This document shows, piece by piece, positions 1 through 11,375 of a stretch of DNA of 64,000 nt. A program made the translations under genes and the position numbers. Position 1 is the stretch's first letter; every line of letters begins with the position of its first letter. The notes under the pieces were generated by a model. That model did no database searches. It was given only the letters and a program-made list of their open reading frames with translations, and was not told the origin of the DNA. Where the stretch lies: the NCBI RefSeq assembly GCF_028502605.1, contig NC_079235.1, positions 4,526,001 through 4,590,000 of the forward strand. The letters run 5' to 3'. The stretch comes from Trichoderma breve. Taxonomy: Eukaryota > Ascomycota > Sordariomycetes > Hypocreales > Hypocreaceae.

Positions 1-603
1 TCCGTATACGTGGATAGGCGTATTGTTGAGTCTGGGATTGGCGAAGCTCTATGAAGTACTCCGTAGGATTTGCCATGTACGCGTATCTCCTCAAGGCTTT
101 CCAAAGAAGTCTGTCTAAAGGGTCATGTACCCATGATACTAATTCCTTATTCTCCATATTCAAAACGAAGCTGACGAATAGACCTACGCAGTTCCCGTGT
201 GTTGACAACTATTACGAAGCCAATCCGTTGCTTTCAAGATAACCTAGTTCCAGAATGCGCCGCCCCCCTGATCCACCCGCGTATTCCTGCTTCTCCCATT
301 GGTCGGCCCTAAATAGCTTTCTTTGGCTCGCATAAATTCTGTCGGATCCATGAATTTTGCTGGCCTCCTACACATAGCTGTGTGAATGAACTCCGCAGTC
401 TACTCCGTAGCAAAGATGCATGCATTCACTCAATGATACAATCGGTGCACCTAGATTATGTTGGTCCAAAACATCTTGGTGCTGTATTTTGCAGGATGCG
501 ACGCCTATTTTATTCTAATTATGTTCCGCATTGCCATCTATTAACATTAATTTTCGTATGTAGAATCCATTATTTTGGGTTGGCTTCAGATGACGTCTGC
601 GTA
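1..603. other. Left-edge non-coding stretch
   Basis: I see no gene I can support here. Two copies of the 9-mer TACTCCGTA lie at 57-65 and 401-409. Short open frames (63 and 89 codons) lack family features and look like chance. The stretch is downstream of the minus-strand regulator that ends at 604. Confidence 0.5.
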
Positions 604-1842
604 TTAGTTGAGCTCTACTTTCCCTTCGATGCTTTTTTCTATACTATCTAGTACAGATATCTGCTCTTGGAATGCCGTTGGATATATCCCGGAGGTATTA
701 CTTATGACCTTAAGCTGCTCCTCGGGCCATACCAACCACCGCGCCCATGGTGTCCCTAGATAAGTCGATATTGACTCAATCAAAAAGCGCCCAGAAGGAC
801 CAAATATCCAGAAATGCCGTAAACGATGCAAAATAACGGCGTGGAAAGATAATATGATGAGTGCCTCGGGTATTCGTTGCCTGATCATTTCCCCAAACCT
901 GGCTGGTATGAGAATTGACCACGCGACGGTGAAGTGCACTCGGGTAGCTGGGCTGATGCGATGGAGCTCGAAAATCCACTGCAGGATCTCAATAGCCTCA
1001 AGACATACGTCTTTATCGGACTCTTCGAGATCACATTCATCAATGAGAGAGATTACATCATCGCATTCCTGAGGCCGCCGCTTGCCAAGGCCCCTGGCCC
1101 CCGAGAAATCCTTATGCCCAACAATCCCTCTAACGATGTCTTTGATGGTTGGCCATGCTTTTTGTATTACCGCGCGCACACCTTGATGGACTGGAAAGTA
1201 GGTGCCGAGTTGTTCGAGGAAAGAGTTGAAGTCGTTGCTTTGAAAAGTCTCAAACATGACCTGAAGGCCAAGAAACGAAGCATACAGAAACCAGGCGCAC
1301 GAATTTTGCTGAGAGAGGGCCAATTCGGACCTGTTGAACAGTGACAACGCTCGCGTCTGGAGTTCCGTTGCTTTGGTGCGGAAGGTTTGTTGCTGTGCCC
1401 GGTGAACAGTGCTCATGTGTGCCGCCGATAAGGCAAGAAGTTGATCCATGAGAAAGGGGTTGGCGAGAGCGCATTGCATCATCACTCTACGCGTCGATGA
1501 AGGTAACGGCAGGATGCTCGCTTCCTCAAGCCCACGTGATTCCAAGTGGTGAAGCAACTCAAGATGCCCCAAGCCGTACGCTTGATCTCGCCACTCCTGA
1601 GTAACCCATTGTCGCTGCGGCGGAACTGCAGACGGCGACGGCGACGGTGATGGTGTCGGCGTCAATAGTGATGCTGCTGGTTTTGTTCGAAAGGTGCGAT
1701 AGGACGGGCGTGTGTGGCGGTATGAACAGGAGCGATTGGTGATGGAACAATTCAGGCAAATTGGAGAACTCTCGTCGCATTTTTTATGGCGCTGCTTGCA
1801 TTCTCTACACCCGTGTCGGGACTTGCGGTGAGAGCTACGCAT
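604..1842 (-). CDS. Zn(II)2Cys6 transcription factor, 412 aa
   Basis: Fungal C6 zinc-cluster DNA-binding regulator, expected in the nucleus. The cluster sits at the extreme N-terminus with Cys12, 15, 22, 29, 32 and 39 (spacing 2-6-6-2-6), preceded by a basic stretch. A Pro-Ser repeat linker (about residues 65-80) follows, then a mostly helical C-terminal region of the kind found in sterol-uptake-control (UPC2-like) and related C6 proteins. The frame is open upstream to 1896 only through a TTG; the first ATG in frame is at 1842, which leaves a normal short N-terminus before the cluster. No intron is needed. No obvious partner gene; it reads away from the window edge and is followed upstream by the ankyrin gene. 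The family assignment is firm, the target genes unknown. Confidence 0.85.
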   Translation of the reverse strand: MRSSHRKSRHGCRECKQRHKKCDESSPICLNCSITNRSCSYRHTRPSYRTFRTKPAASLLTPTPSPSPSPSAVPPQRQWVTQEWRDQAYGLGHLELLHHLESRGLEEASILPLPSSTRRVMMQCALANPFLMDQLLALSAAHMSTVHRAQQQTFRTKATELQTRALSLFNRSELALSQQNSCAWFLYASFLGLQVMFETFQSNDFNSFLEQLGTYFPVHQGVRAVIQKAWPTIKDIVRGIVGHKDFSGARGLGKRRPQECDDVISLIDECDLEESDKDVCLEAIEILQWIFELHRISPATRVHFTVAWSILIPARFGEMIRQRIPEALIILSFHAVILHRLRHFWIFGPSGRFLIESISTYLGTPWARWLVWPEEQLKVISNTSGIYPTAFQEQISVLDSIEKSIEGKVELN

Positions 1843-2334
1843 GATTGAGCTGTATAGAAGGCGAGCGTAGAATCTTAGATGGAAGAGGATGAACAAATGC
1901 GTTGGTTATGAAGCCAGGGCGGATTTGTACGATTTAACAATGAGGAAACCGTAAATAATAATCCGAAACTGATGAGCCACGACAAGTAATTATTAGTTAC
2001 CTAGCAGACAAGGTGTACAGTACGCGGAGTTGATACGGTGTGCTCCGTACTCCGTAAACTCAGCCACAAACTGGTCGTGTTGCCCCCGCCGTATGGTAAC
2101 CCCGTATACAGAAACACGCTTGAAGGAGAGAGAAGGGGGCCCACACTTGCATTGACGGACTTGTCTTTTTTTGTCTATCAATTAGAGTTATATTTTTCTA
2201 TCTTATGGATGAAAAATATCTAGATGATAGGTCATACAAATGAGAAGGATGTAAAGGAGTTGTGGTATTGACGTTTCGAATGCTCGCTACCCTGTAAAAT
2301 GATTATATACGTTGTGTAAAAAACCACACACGTT
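1843..2334. other. Intergenic, upstream of C6 regulator
   Basis: About 490 bp between two minus-strand genes. It holds a doubled CTCCGTA motif at 2044-2056 (including TACTCCGTA at 2048-2056). No coding potential seen beyond short chance frames. It should contain the promoter of the C6 regulator and the 3' end of the ankyrin gene. Confidence 0.5.
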
Positions 2335-5322
2335 TTAAAGCCTGAAATTACCCTCCAGCAGAATATTAACCGCCTCTTCCCAGCCTCGAGAGGAGGCAAT
2401 GTCAATGACGTTTCGCCCCTGATCATCCCTGGCTTCTAGATCAACACTGAACTTGCTGCTCAAAAGCTTCAGGATTCTCATATCGCCATTTTCGACGGCC
2501 TGCATAAAAGCGTTCCAGCCGCGGTACACCTTGTTAGGATTTGCGCCCTTGTTGAGAAGCATTTCCAGAATCTCGGTATCGTCGCCACGGCACCTTCTGA
2601 CGGCCTTGACAACAGGAAGATGCTCACCAGGAGCATTCAGATCCGCATGGCCATCGGTGATGAGGAATTCGACCATCTCTTTCATGTCTTCGCGGATAGC
2701 CGTGGTCAAGGGAGAGAAGACTCCACCATTCTTATCCTCTACTGAAACACCTGCTGCGATCAACAGCTTGACAGACTCAATCTGATTTGCCGCCACTGCC
2801 ATTTCCAAGACACCTTTGTAGGCGCGTGGCTCAGCAAGCACCGACAGGATACGCCTAAGAATGGGTGGGCTTCGCACAGCCATGCACACTGGCCAATCTT
2901 GACCTCGCTTGTTGGGGTCAGCTCCCCTAGCAAGCAGGACTTCAATCATTTCCATGCGGGTTTCTCGAATGGCGGTTGTCAGTGGGGAGTATCCCTTAGG
3001 ACTTCTCTCATTTGGATCAAGACCCTGATCCAACAGCCATGACAGCGCTTCCATATTGTTCGAGCTGACTGCCGTCTCCATGATTCCTTTAGGAGAATGC
3101 AAGTCTGCACCTGCAGCCACAAGTGCAGGCAGGAGATGAACACGATTATGCGTAACGCACTTGAAAGTAGGATACTCGCTAGCATTGACGTTTGGATCAG
3201 CGCCATTGCTGAGTAGCAACTGGAATATATCCATTCTATTGTCGCGAATTGACGTGCAGAGGGGAGTATAGACACCGTCCTTCTTGGCATTAGGATCTAC
3301 TCCAGCTTTCAAGAGCACGCGGACAGCTTCGATATTGTTAAGACTGGTTGCCAACTCCATAATACCGGGACACTTCTTGTAGTCAGCACCATGGCTAAGA
3401 AGCAGTTGCAGGCAAGGCGTCTGGTGGGCAGCCGGCCAGAGCATATGTTTAGGACCAGGGAGGTTCGGATCCGCTCCGTGGCTTAGAAGGCTGCCCACAA
3501 TGTCAACCCGACCGGCGTTGATTGCATCGAAGAGGGCCGTCTTGCCTTCTCTGTTCTTCTCGTTTGGATCGACCCCGTAGTGGAGTAGAATGTCAATCAT
3601 CCTCTTTGGTGTCTTCTTGTTGATCGATGCAATGAGCAGGGTGTTGCCATCCGGAGTACCTTGTGACAAATCTCCGCCGTACATGAGCATGAGATGCGAT
3701 AAGCTGACTTTATTGGTCGTGATGGCGGATGCGAGCGGAGATTCCAACTCCGGCCCGGCCAAGAGGTTGGGATCCGCTCCATACTTGAGAAGAGTGATTG
3801 CTCCAGAGAAAAACATCTTTTGAACAGCTGCATAGAGTGGCGTGATACCATCGACGTCTGATTCGTTGGGGCTTGCTCCGAAGAGAAGTAGAAGTCGAAC
3901 ACTTTCGGAATCATGGAGATTCACAGCTTCGGTCAGGGCTGCATGGGGAGACACTCCTCTATCCAGCAACTGCTCAATCAACTTGTGATTCTTTCCACGA
4001 ACAGCAGAGATAATGCTGCCTCTGAGATTCTCCGCATCTGAGCCTCCCGTGCTGCGAGGTGTCCAGCGTGGCATTGTAAATGGATCGACCTTGAGCCTTA
4101 CGGGGGTCTTTGACTTTCCAAGTTCCATGCCAGCCAGTTCCTCTAGGAGCGCATCTGACTCTGAGTTTCCGGTGTGTGAAGATGCATCTCCGATAGTGCT
4201 AGCCCGGTCAAAAGCTGGGGCAATAGCAGAGTTGGCTCTCTCCGATATTATCGAGCTTGGAGTAGTCATGCTGTAGTGGTGAAGAATGTCGTCGGACGGG
4301 CCACGCGAAGCTGGGAAAGGCTTGTTTCCTAGGCTAGAGTCAGGCCGGCGAGAAGATGATCTTTCGCTCCATGCAGCCGAGGAAGCTAGCATTTGCTGAT
4401 GCTGTCCATCGACGGCTAGCATCCCATGGTTCAAAGGAGATGGACGATGACGCGACAAGTCCGGCTCGGATGCCTTCACCTTAACGCGACCGGAATTGTC
4501 GTCAAGCCTGTCCAATGCCGCAGCCAGTCCAGTGAAACCAATACCCATACCACGTTCGATCTTTTCGGTACCCAAGGTCCACTGGAATAGCAGCGCGCTC
4601 ATTCTCAGGCCTTCTTTTGTGCGTTCGAGAACCGACGTCATTTTGTCGACATCTGTGTCTCCGAATATTTTGCCCCATCCGCGTCTCATTTTTCCCATAG
4701 TGCCCTTGCGCTCATATTCCAGGAGCTTGCTGAGCATCTGATCCAAGATATTGAAGTCTGACTGGGCAACCCGGAGCTTCTTATCCAGTTCGACAACAAC
4801 ATCGGGTGGTAGTTCGGGAGTTGAGCGTCCACATTCTGCGAGGCCAGCTTCAATGGAAAACAGAATCTGGCAGGTATCAAGGAACAAGTGCGCTAAACGA
4901 TCGAAGTTTGTTGAGAGTTGCTTGACTGTCGTCAGATATTCGAGCATGCGAACGGAGGTGCGATCTCCGTTGGCAGCAACGACATGACAGAGCTCGCTGC
5001 ATTTGACGAGGGCTTTGGACGCCTGGCGCGACATTTTCGTAGGTTTTTTGATGGTCGCCTGCGGTTTTGAATTTGAATTTGAAGGGGTTTCAATATCAGT
5101 GGTGCTTGCGGCTTTGGGAACCGGTGTGGCCAAAGGCGGAGGAGATTTTGGTGTGATCGGATCGATCGGGTGGAAAACAGTAACAGGCCCGGAGAGGAGC
5201 TCGTCAGTGCCTATTGTAAATGGCTCTTTCTGGGGAGTGAGAGAAAGAGCCTCGAAAAAGTCAAACTGTTGGACAGACTCTTCTTTAGGCACAACAACTC
5301 TTGGTTGATGAGTTGAAAGCAT
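2335..5322 (-). CDS. Large ankyrin-repeat protein, 995 aa
   Basis: Single-exon protein with a Ser/Pro/Thr-rich N-terminus (to about residue 95), a predicted helical region (about 95-265), a low-complexity Ser-rich stretch (about 265-430) and then a long ankyrin array (about 435-995). The array has many repeats carrying the recurrent LL..GADPN turn with spacing near 33 residues. Ankyrin arrays mediate protein-protein contacts; no catalytic domain is visible, and no NACHT P-loop. The repeats are more alike in the middle of the array (repeated GADPN and RMEIFQLLL-like stretches), suggesting internal duplication. The start at 5322 is a true ATG and the next in-frame upstream codons close. Likely cytoplasmic adaptor; the specific role is unknown. 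Confidence 0.85.
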   Translation of the reverse strand: MLSTHQPRVVVPKEESVQQFDFFEALSLTPQKEPFTIGTDELLSGPVTVFHPIDPITPKSPPPLATPVPKAASTTDIETPSNSNSKPQATIKKPTKMSRQASKALVKCSELCHVVAANGDRTSVRMLEYLTTVKQLSTNFDRLAHLFLDTCQILFSIEAGLAECGRSTPELPPDVVVELDKKLRVAQSDFNILDQMLSKLLEYERKGTMGKMRRGWGKIFGDTDVDKMTSVLERTKEGLRMSALLFQWTLGTEKIERGMGIGFTGLAAALDRLDDNSGRVKVKASEPDLSRHRPSPLNHGMLAVDGQHQQMLASSAAWSERSSSRRPDSSLGNKPFPASRGPSDDILHHYSMTTPSSIISERANSAIAPAFDRASTIGDASSHTGNSESDALLEELAGMELGKSKTPVRLKVDPFTMPRWTPRSTGGSDAENLRGSIISAVRGKNHKLIEQLLDRGVSPHAALTEAVNLHDSESVRLLLLFGASPNESDVDGITPLYAAVQKMFFSGAITLLKYGADPNLLAGPELESPLASAITTNKVSLSHLMLMYGGDLSQGTPDGNTLLIASINKKTPKRMIDILLHYGVDPNEKNREGKTALFDAINAGRVDIVGSLLSHGADPNLPGPKHMLWPAAHQTPCLQLLLSHGADYKKCPGIMELATSLNNIEAVRVLLKAGVDPNAKKDGVYTPLCTSIRDNRMDIFQLLLSNGADPNVNASEYPTFKCVTHNRVHLLPALVAAGADLHSPKGIMETAVSSNNMEALSWLLDQGLDPNERSPKGYSPLTTAIRETRMEMIEVLLARGADPNKRGQDWPVCMAVRSPPILRRILSVLAEPRAYKGVLEMAVAANQIESVKLLIAAGVSVEDKNGGVFSPLTTAIREDMKEMVEFLITDGHADLNAPGEHLPVVKAVRRCRGDDTEILEMLLNKGANPNKVYRGWNAFMQAVENGDMRILKLLSSKFSVDLEARDDQGRNVIDIASSRGWEEAVNILLEGNFRL

Positions 5323-8123
5323 TATGCCTAACGAAACAGCATTGCTCCAGTGGCTCGGGAAATGGGGGGGGAGGGACGGCGGGAGCAGGCAGAATTTGAA
5401 CAGCTATTTAACCTATGATAGCCCAATTCACCAAATAATCGAGACTGCACATTTTGATCGATTTTGAATCGAATACTACTAACTCACATTGCCTCTTTGG
5501 CGTCCAGGCCATCATCGCACTCCATAGTGGCCACGAGGGACAGGGATCGCCCATGTCTATTAGTGTATCATCTCCACATCCCAACAATAGTCTATTCAGC
5601 TTTTCTTGGATTGGCGAATCACACTGCCCGCCGTCTTGGCCTGGAATCGGCCATGTGGAGCCGAATGGTGTAGCTCACGGATCACAGCAGCAGCATCCGC
5701 GCTTCGTATTCCACAGCTCAAAGGTCAATGGCCTGCCTGTGCGTCCACTAACCATGACTGCTGAAACACACTATCAAGACGCGAACATTTTGCTGCCTCT
5801 GCTAAGGCCGGATAACGAAAAGTCTGACGCCTCGATCCAGGGGTTTCGGGCATAAGGGGAAGGTATAGGCTTAGAGTTGAAGCCTTTCCGGCTGCTAGCA
5901 GAGACACTGTCATGCACTCCACTTGCCAGAGTCCCGCGTGATTGTGCATCTCAACTACCGAGGATGCCATCAGACTTCCCGTCATCCACTAGTTGAGCTA
6001 CTCAACGAATGCTTGCCAGTATCGTCGTAAACCCCCCGATGACCTGGAGATTCAAGCCGGCATTGAATGTGAGAACCTTCCGGCTTACGTGCATACTCTA
6101 TCTCGATGTTGTGGAGTTGCGGCCCCGCAGCTCCCTTTCTTGCAGCTCCAGCTACGGAGCAATAACTGTCTCACTCTGTCTAGCTGCGGCCTCTCAGTCT
6201 GGTCTGGAACAGACGTCTTCGTGGTGGCAATTAGTCGCCGAGAAAAAGCACTGAGTACGCGTTGCACGTGGTCCTCTTGTTTTATCGGTTCAAAATAGCG
6301 CTATTTACAGCTCCGTACTTGAATATTGATGCCATCTAGCTCGAGTAGCTAGCTCGACTGGTCTAGTACGAAAAAGAAAAGATATTTGAGCACTAGCAAC
6401 TTTCAGCCACTATGAGATTTGATCTAGATCGAGTTGAGCTTGCCGCCGGCGTAGAGCAGCGTCATAGAAAGAAGTACAGGCAGTACGTAGCATCTCAGTT
6501 ATCTCACGGTGGTCTGTATAAGGATTGGTCAGCGATCGGTGTATTAAATGACTATCTAGTACCTAGGTATTCAGGCTACATGTGGTCTCCGTTTAGGTCG
6601 TCTAAAGAGAGAATACCCCGTGCCCTGTGCGAATGTAAGGTAGCACAAGGAGAGCAGTAACCTCCGATTAAGTACCATCGAGGTTGGCTTAAATTTGTAG
6701 TCCGTATTTAGACAGTAACGACAATGCTAAAAAGCCTAGATTTTCTAGGCATCCTCATTTTCAGACCGGCTGCGATGGCGGGGCCAACATCCATTTCATC
6801 CCCCTTGACTCCCTTGCATACTGCATCGGGCAACCGATTCGCCTCCTGAGTCCCTCGACTCTCGGCTAACATCGCGAAAACGGGAACATTTCAAAACAAG
6901 GTACGGAGTACAGGAGCGACCAAAATGAGTCCCCGCATCTGTCAATGTAAATTTTCTCTCCGGACGGGTCACTTTTGCCGACCTGTGGCTAGCATAATGC
7001 GCTTGTTTATAGCCCGGGGCAGCTTCAGATAGCCCGCGAGAGGGCCATCCCGTTCCGTGGCCACTTCAGCTCTGTGATGGACTCGGTCGATATGTACCAG
7101 GAGATTGCTCCAGGGCCACACACAAGCTCGCCAAGCAGGAGCTGAAAGCATTCCATCGAGCCTTTGAGAACCGGATACAAGGTTGATATTAATAGTCTGC
7201 CACTTGAAAGGCCAGACCAACTGCTGAAACGGAGATAATGAAATAGTGGCTGAGGCACTGACGTCGAACTGAAGCGGGTAACAAGACGTTACAGTCACAC
7301 TGGGTACGGGCATTAATGGTTTTCTGTCAGAGCTCCATCGCAGTCTGTAGGCTAGGTGAAGATTTCGGTGACAGCTAGGCCCAAGTCCTACCCTGTACTA
7401 GACGAAGACGAAGACACTAATCTCGTTATAGTGGACGATGCTAGGCTTGTCGTGGATGTTCAAGTAGATGCGGAACTTGATGTAGACGGTGGCTTTTGAC
7501 TAGACGTAGTTAAAGTGATTGAGCGGAATTGTCTGGGTGCAATCGACAGTATATCAGGGAGATCTTGGCCAGAAGCAAGCGATGGTTTCCCCAGCACTAG
7601 CGCAAGTCTTGAAAACTGCATCTTAAACAATCGCTAGAACCACCCGTATGACTACGATGAGCTATGGTGAAGTTGGCAGAGGGGAAGATCATGTACGATG
7701 CCTAACTTAACCATCTTTTAACTCCCACCAGAGCCGTTAACCCATCGGACCAATGTATTTCTACAGAGTCTTTTTTTCCCCATGGTATAAGTGCATGGGA
7801 TTGAAACTGTCTCGGGCGGCTCATTGGCAACGGCAAGTCATTCCTTTTTTGGGACTGGAGCGCTTTAGATGCATGCTGTATACTAGCCTATGTACCTAAG
7901 GTTCTCTATTAAGCCATTGGAAGCCTAATAAACCTCCATCTCGTTGAAAACCTCTTCCTGCATTTCAGCATTACAACTTTGTCATATTTCTCCTACTCTT
8001 CTGATATCTACCGTAGTGATAAACCATCCCTACAATCGTGCTGCGGTAACCTAATTGTAGACCGTTGCATGTTTCCTTGTGTTTCCGTCACTTAACCTAG
8101 AGGTGACTCACTTTTGGACAGTC
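5323..8123. other. Gene-poor 2.8 kb stretch
   Basis: No intact gene is supported. It contains a TACGGAGTA motif (6902-6910), an 82-codon plus-strand frame at 6412-6660 without recognisable features, and the possible decayed secreted-protein frame listed separately (7388-7621). A small upstream reading frame (8069-8095, ATG then eight sense codons in all) lies just before the F-box-like gene. The rest shows only short frames on both strands. Confidence 0.5.
7388..7621 (-). pseudogene. Possible decayed Ser/Thr-rich secreted protein
   Basis: Reading the minus strand from the ATG at 7621 gives a short signal-peptide-like start (MQFSRLALVLG), then about 35 mixed residues, then a Ser/Thr-rich linker of the type seen in fungal secreted or GPI-anchored proteins. 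The linker continues in the same frame across a TGA at 7460-7462 to a TAG at 7388. The continuity of Ser/Thr composition on both sides of the TGA is the only support for a pseudogene. It could equally be chance, since Ser codons are favoured by the local AGT/TCT-rich sequence. Confidence 0.3.
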
Positions 8124-9488
8124 ATGCCCTCAGACAACCTGCGTCATGGCTATGAGGTGACTATGCATACCGGGCTTGAATACCAGAATACTATGGTCAC
8201 CGACGGCAAAGCAGCCGTCTCGCTACAAGATTTGCCGATCGAGCTTGTTGCTCAAGTCCTTACGCATGTTGCCGACATTGAGACACTAGACAGTCTCATC
8301 CGAGCGTGGCCCGCTGCGTATCGCGTATTCGAGTGCAGCGCTGTCGATATCACCGAAGCTGTCTTGTCTTCTGGTTACGCAAGCGGCTACGTATGCGGGC
8401 ATATCCGAGTCATCTTTCGTATCATTGCCTTGCTGCGATCTGGAACCCTCCCAATCTCCAGCTTAGCGGATTTCCAACGACGGGTTATTATCGATGCTAT
8501 GAGATCCGTATCTCGCGTGCGTAGTTCGCGTAATGGATTCGCCCCAGACTTGTTGGCTAGGGAGACACCACCGGCAGTAATACGCAGTCTTTTAGCGACA
8601 TACCGGCAGGTCATGTCCGCCTCTCTCGGCTGTCTCACCTACTATCTTGACAGTTTCAAGACTCTCGAGCCTGAGCATCCCATTGACAAGGGGATCAAAA
8701 ATCCCAATCCTGCATGGAGCCAGGATATCTCGACTTGGCAATCAAGGCCGCAAGGAAGAAAATTTAACATACGGGACGTCGGCCCCCCATCTTGGACCGA
8801 GGAGCAGCGCGTCAACCGGGCTTTCTGGCGTCTGCAGCTTCTCTACGATCTCAAAAGAGCCGCATCAAGAGGCTTATTAGACTGGCCAGACGATAGCAAG
8901 GCTGCACTTTGCGACATTGTTGCAGTCAGTCGTCCAATCGGGGAGTATGCGAATTATTGGCTTCGGACCCGCCGCTACGCGTACACAACCTGGGCTGGCT
9001 CTTCAGACTTTTACCATGCTTGGGTGCATGATATTCCATATGCGGCACATAAACCATGCCCCCCCGAGTACGAAGAGCTGATATCCGTTGTTGATTATGT
9101 TCGAGCCGTTCATGGCCAGGAAGCCTCTGAACGGTTAGTTAAAGGTGAGGTATGCCTAGCAGAGTTACAAGGACCTGTAGAGATATATCGAGAATGGTCG
9201 CTAGCCAAGCCTGGCGTAAAGGACTGGAAAACACTTATCGGTCCATCTGTGGGAGCCGAACGCCATTATCGCGGGCCACAAGGGAGGTCGATACTGGATA
9301 TGGTTGACTTTGACCCTTTGGGGCGCTATGGGTTTGCATTTTGGTCGTGGGAGCGCATGTTTGCGTATGGCCTTGCCACAAGGAGCCATTCTGAATTTGA
9401 AGACTACCGGGTCACTTATGCGTGGGAAAGCATCCTCAGCCCTGAGGAAGTTGCGAGGGCGGAGTGGGAAATGGGGAAGATGACATAG
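8124..9488 (+). CDS. F-box-like protein, 454 aa
   Basis: Single-exon protein. Near the N-terminus (about residues 33-65) it has a fungal F-box-like segment: LPIEL, a hydrophobic helix, then the typical ending with AYRVFE. The rest has no recognised domain and contains many Trp and Tyr residues, as in the large fungal families of lineage-specific F-box-like proteins of unknown target. F-box proteins usually recruit Skp1 and so act as substrate receptors of SCF ubiquitin ligases; whether this one does is inference. The frame is open a little further upstream only via GTG; the first ATG in frame is at 8124, with further ATGs at 8163 and 8193. A short upstream ORF precedes it at 8069. Confidence 0.65.
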   Translation: MPSDNLRHGYEVTMHTGLEYQNTMVTDGKAAVSLQDLPIELVAQVLTHVADIETLDSLIRAWPAAYRVFECSAVDITEAVLSSGYASGYVCGHIRVIFRIIALLRSGTLPISSLADFQRRVIIDAMRSVSRVRSSRNGFAPDLLARETPPAVIRSLLATYRQVMSASLGCLTYYLDSFKTLEPEHPIDKGIKNPNPAWSQDISTWQSRPQGRKFNIRDVGPPSWTEEQRVNRAFWRLQLLYDLKRAASRGLLDWPDDSKAALCDIVAVSRPIGEYANYWLRTRRYAYTTWAGSSDFYHAWVHDIPYAAHKPCPPEYEELISVVDYVRAVHGQEASERLVKGEVCLAELQGPVEIYREWSLAKPGVKDWKTLIGPSVGAERHYRGPQGRSILDMVDFDPLGRYGFAFWSWERMFAYGLATRSHSEFEDYRVTYAWESILSPEEVARAEWEMGKMT

Positions 9489-9839
9489 AAAACATAGTCC
9501 ATACGGAGAGAAACTTTACATTAACAAAGCGGACACTCATTTCGGTCGCTACTGTATAGATTTAGACATTGGACAAGCTTCCAGAGCTTTCATTGAAGCC
9601 TATAGACAAATATCCGTCCAAATGCCACGTGTAAGACCTATACACTCTTGCGGGGAACCGAGAGACGGAGAGCGAGGTTGAGGTTAGCTTAGCCGACTCT
9701 CTGTATCACCAGGGGGTCCTGTTTTACCAACTCTCCCTGCAGATGAGGTGCATCATCACAGCGGAAGCCTGGCGTCTAAAATAAAATGCTTTATCTGACA
9801 AGTGAAAATGCACAGTATGTTTGTTACTCATTTGCTCCA
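9489..9839. other. Convergent intergenic region
   Basis: About 350 bp between the 3' ends of the F-box-like gene and the SDR gene. It should hold both terminators; I see no gene or repeat in it. Confidence 0.5.
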
Positions 9840-10689
9840 CTAGACTGCAAGGCGTCCTTCATCCACCGGCAAATTTACACCCGTGATGAATGTAGCCTCA
9901 TCGCTGGCCAGATATATCGCCGCCTGCGCAATATCATTGGGCTCTGTCATACGCCTCAGTGGCACAGATAACGCAAAACGCTCCCTTTCCTCAGGGGTAT
10001 CGGCGACGCCACTGAACATCTCGAGGAGTCCTGTTGCGCCTCTTAGAGGACATAGAGAGTTTACGCGGACGCCGCACGGGCCGTACTCGGCCGCTAGGCC
10101 TTGTGTAATCTAACATAGGTAGTTGTAGTTAGCTACTATATATTTGGACAGCATTCGGCAAATTATATGGAGGAAAACATACCGTGTTTAAGAATCCTTT
10201 GGTGCCTCCGTAGAAGACTTGGCCGGGCCGCACCCTAGTTCCAGCCACGGAAGAAGTGTTCAGGTAAACCCCATACTTCCTCTCGAGAAAATAGGGCATT
10301 ATTACAGACACGCTTAGGTAGATTGCCTTAACGTTCACGGCAATGATCTTATCAAAGTCCGCTTCCGAAACGTCCACACTGGGCTGCTTCCTGTATGTTG
10401 TGCCAGCGTTGTTGACAACGATATCGAGCTTCCCGTAGTTCTCTTTCGCAAATGCCAGACCACTTTCCCACGCACTTCGGCTTGTCACATTGAACTCCAA
10501 AAAAGCAGCAGATCCGCCGCCAGGATGTTTTTTATCCATAATATCTCGAACGACTCTCTTGCCTCCCTCAACGGCGATATCTGCGACTATCACATGGGCG
10601 CCTTGAGCGACAAATCCATGTGCGATGGCTTCTCCGAACCCAGACCCCGCTCCAGTAATGATCGCGACTTTTCCCTCGAGTCTAGCCAT
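9840..10689 (-). CDS. Short-chain dehydrogenase/reductase (SDR), 258 aa
   Basis: NAD(P)-dependent oxidoreductase of the classical SDR family. Two exons: 10183-10689 and 9840-10109, joined in phase 0 by a 73 bp intron with donor GTATGT and acceptor TTAG. Exon 1 carries the cofactor motif TGAGSGFG near residue 12, NNAG, and the active-site NTSS...YGGTK (Tyr-x3-Lys). Exon 2, outside any long open frame starting with ATG, supplies the C-terminal half with AAEYGP, RVNSLCP, and the typical ending FITGVNLPVDEG. The length is normal for the family. It resembles bacterial 3-oxoacyl-ACP reductase/glucose dehydrogenase-like SDRs that oxidise or reduce secondary alcohols; the substrate is unknown. It is the outermost gene of the proposed catabolic cluster. 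Confidence 0.88.
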
Positions 10690-11375
10690 GCTGTGTTGTA
10701 GCTTATAGAGAGAGATAAGGATGTTTCAAAAGAACATTGAAAAGACAAAGACGTCAGATTAATGGTATCAATATGACTGCAAGATAAGAATATAAATATT
10801 TGACAACTTAGACTCGGAGCAATGTTACTTTTATGTTACTTATCATTCTAGTAACATGCTTAAGAGATCCTTACGGCTTCTTCTGAGGATCGGCGTGTAA
10901 ATTGAACTTCATAGGCTGAGCACCCCGCAATTCACGGTAAAACAAACCCGGCGGACCTTTGACCTCCGGTCGAAAATGACCCTTTCGGATACTGAGGTCC
11001 CGTATCGGTGTATTTGGTAAAAGTGACTAAATTTCCAGGCGGAGGGATAACGAGGCTTATATTGTATTGTCCTCCCGAAACTGCTATTTCTCCCCTGCAT
11101 TTACTCTTTTTTTTTGCGTAACTTAATCATAAAGGAAGGAAAGTTCGAGGTGATAAGTGGCACCATACTGACCGTGAGCCGCGCCGAATTTACTTGGCTA
11201 AAAGAAGTACTGGTTAGTATAAGTGTCCAGATACTGTTTTCTTGGATTCATGACAAACGGTGTCGTTGATGTTCTTGTTCATAAAGGATTAGGCGCCGAT
11301 ATTCTCTACCTCTACCAAGTCCCTTCATCTGAGCTACATTATTGGTGTAATTATCCCCAACCTCCAACTACCAGC
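10690..11375. other. Intergenic, SDR promoter
   Basis: About 690 bp between two minus-strand genes, AT-rich near the SDR start. It should hold the SDR promoter and the 3' end of the C6 regulator. A 63-codon frame at 10909-11100 shows no family features. Confidence 0.45.

Noticed and set aside
604..1896. Longer start of the first C6 regulator at 1896
   Set aside because: That position is a TTG codon; the first in-frame ATG is at 1842, just before the zinc cluster.
7025..7313. Minus-strand frames as a sugar-transporter fragment
   Set aside because: A stretch (GPGAISWYISTES) loosely recalls an MFS sugar-porter helix, but the similarity is too short and the frame has no other transporter motifs.
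10909..11100. 63-codon minus-strand frame between SDR and C6 regulator
   Set aside because: Too short, no family features, and in a region expected to be promoter.
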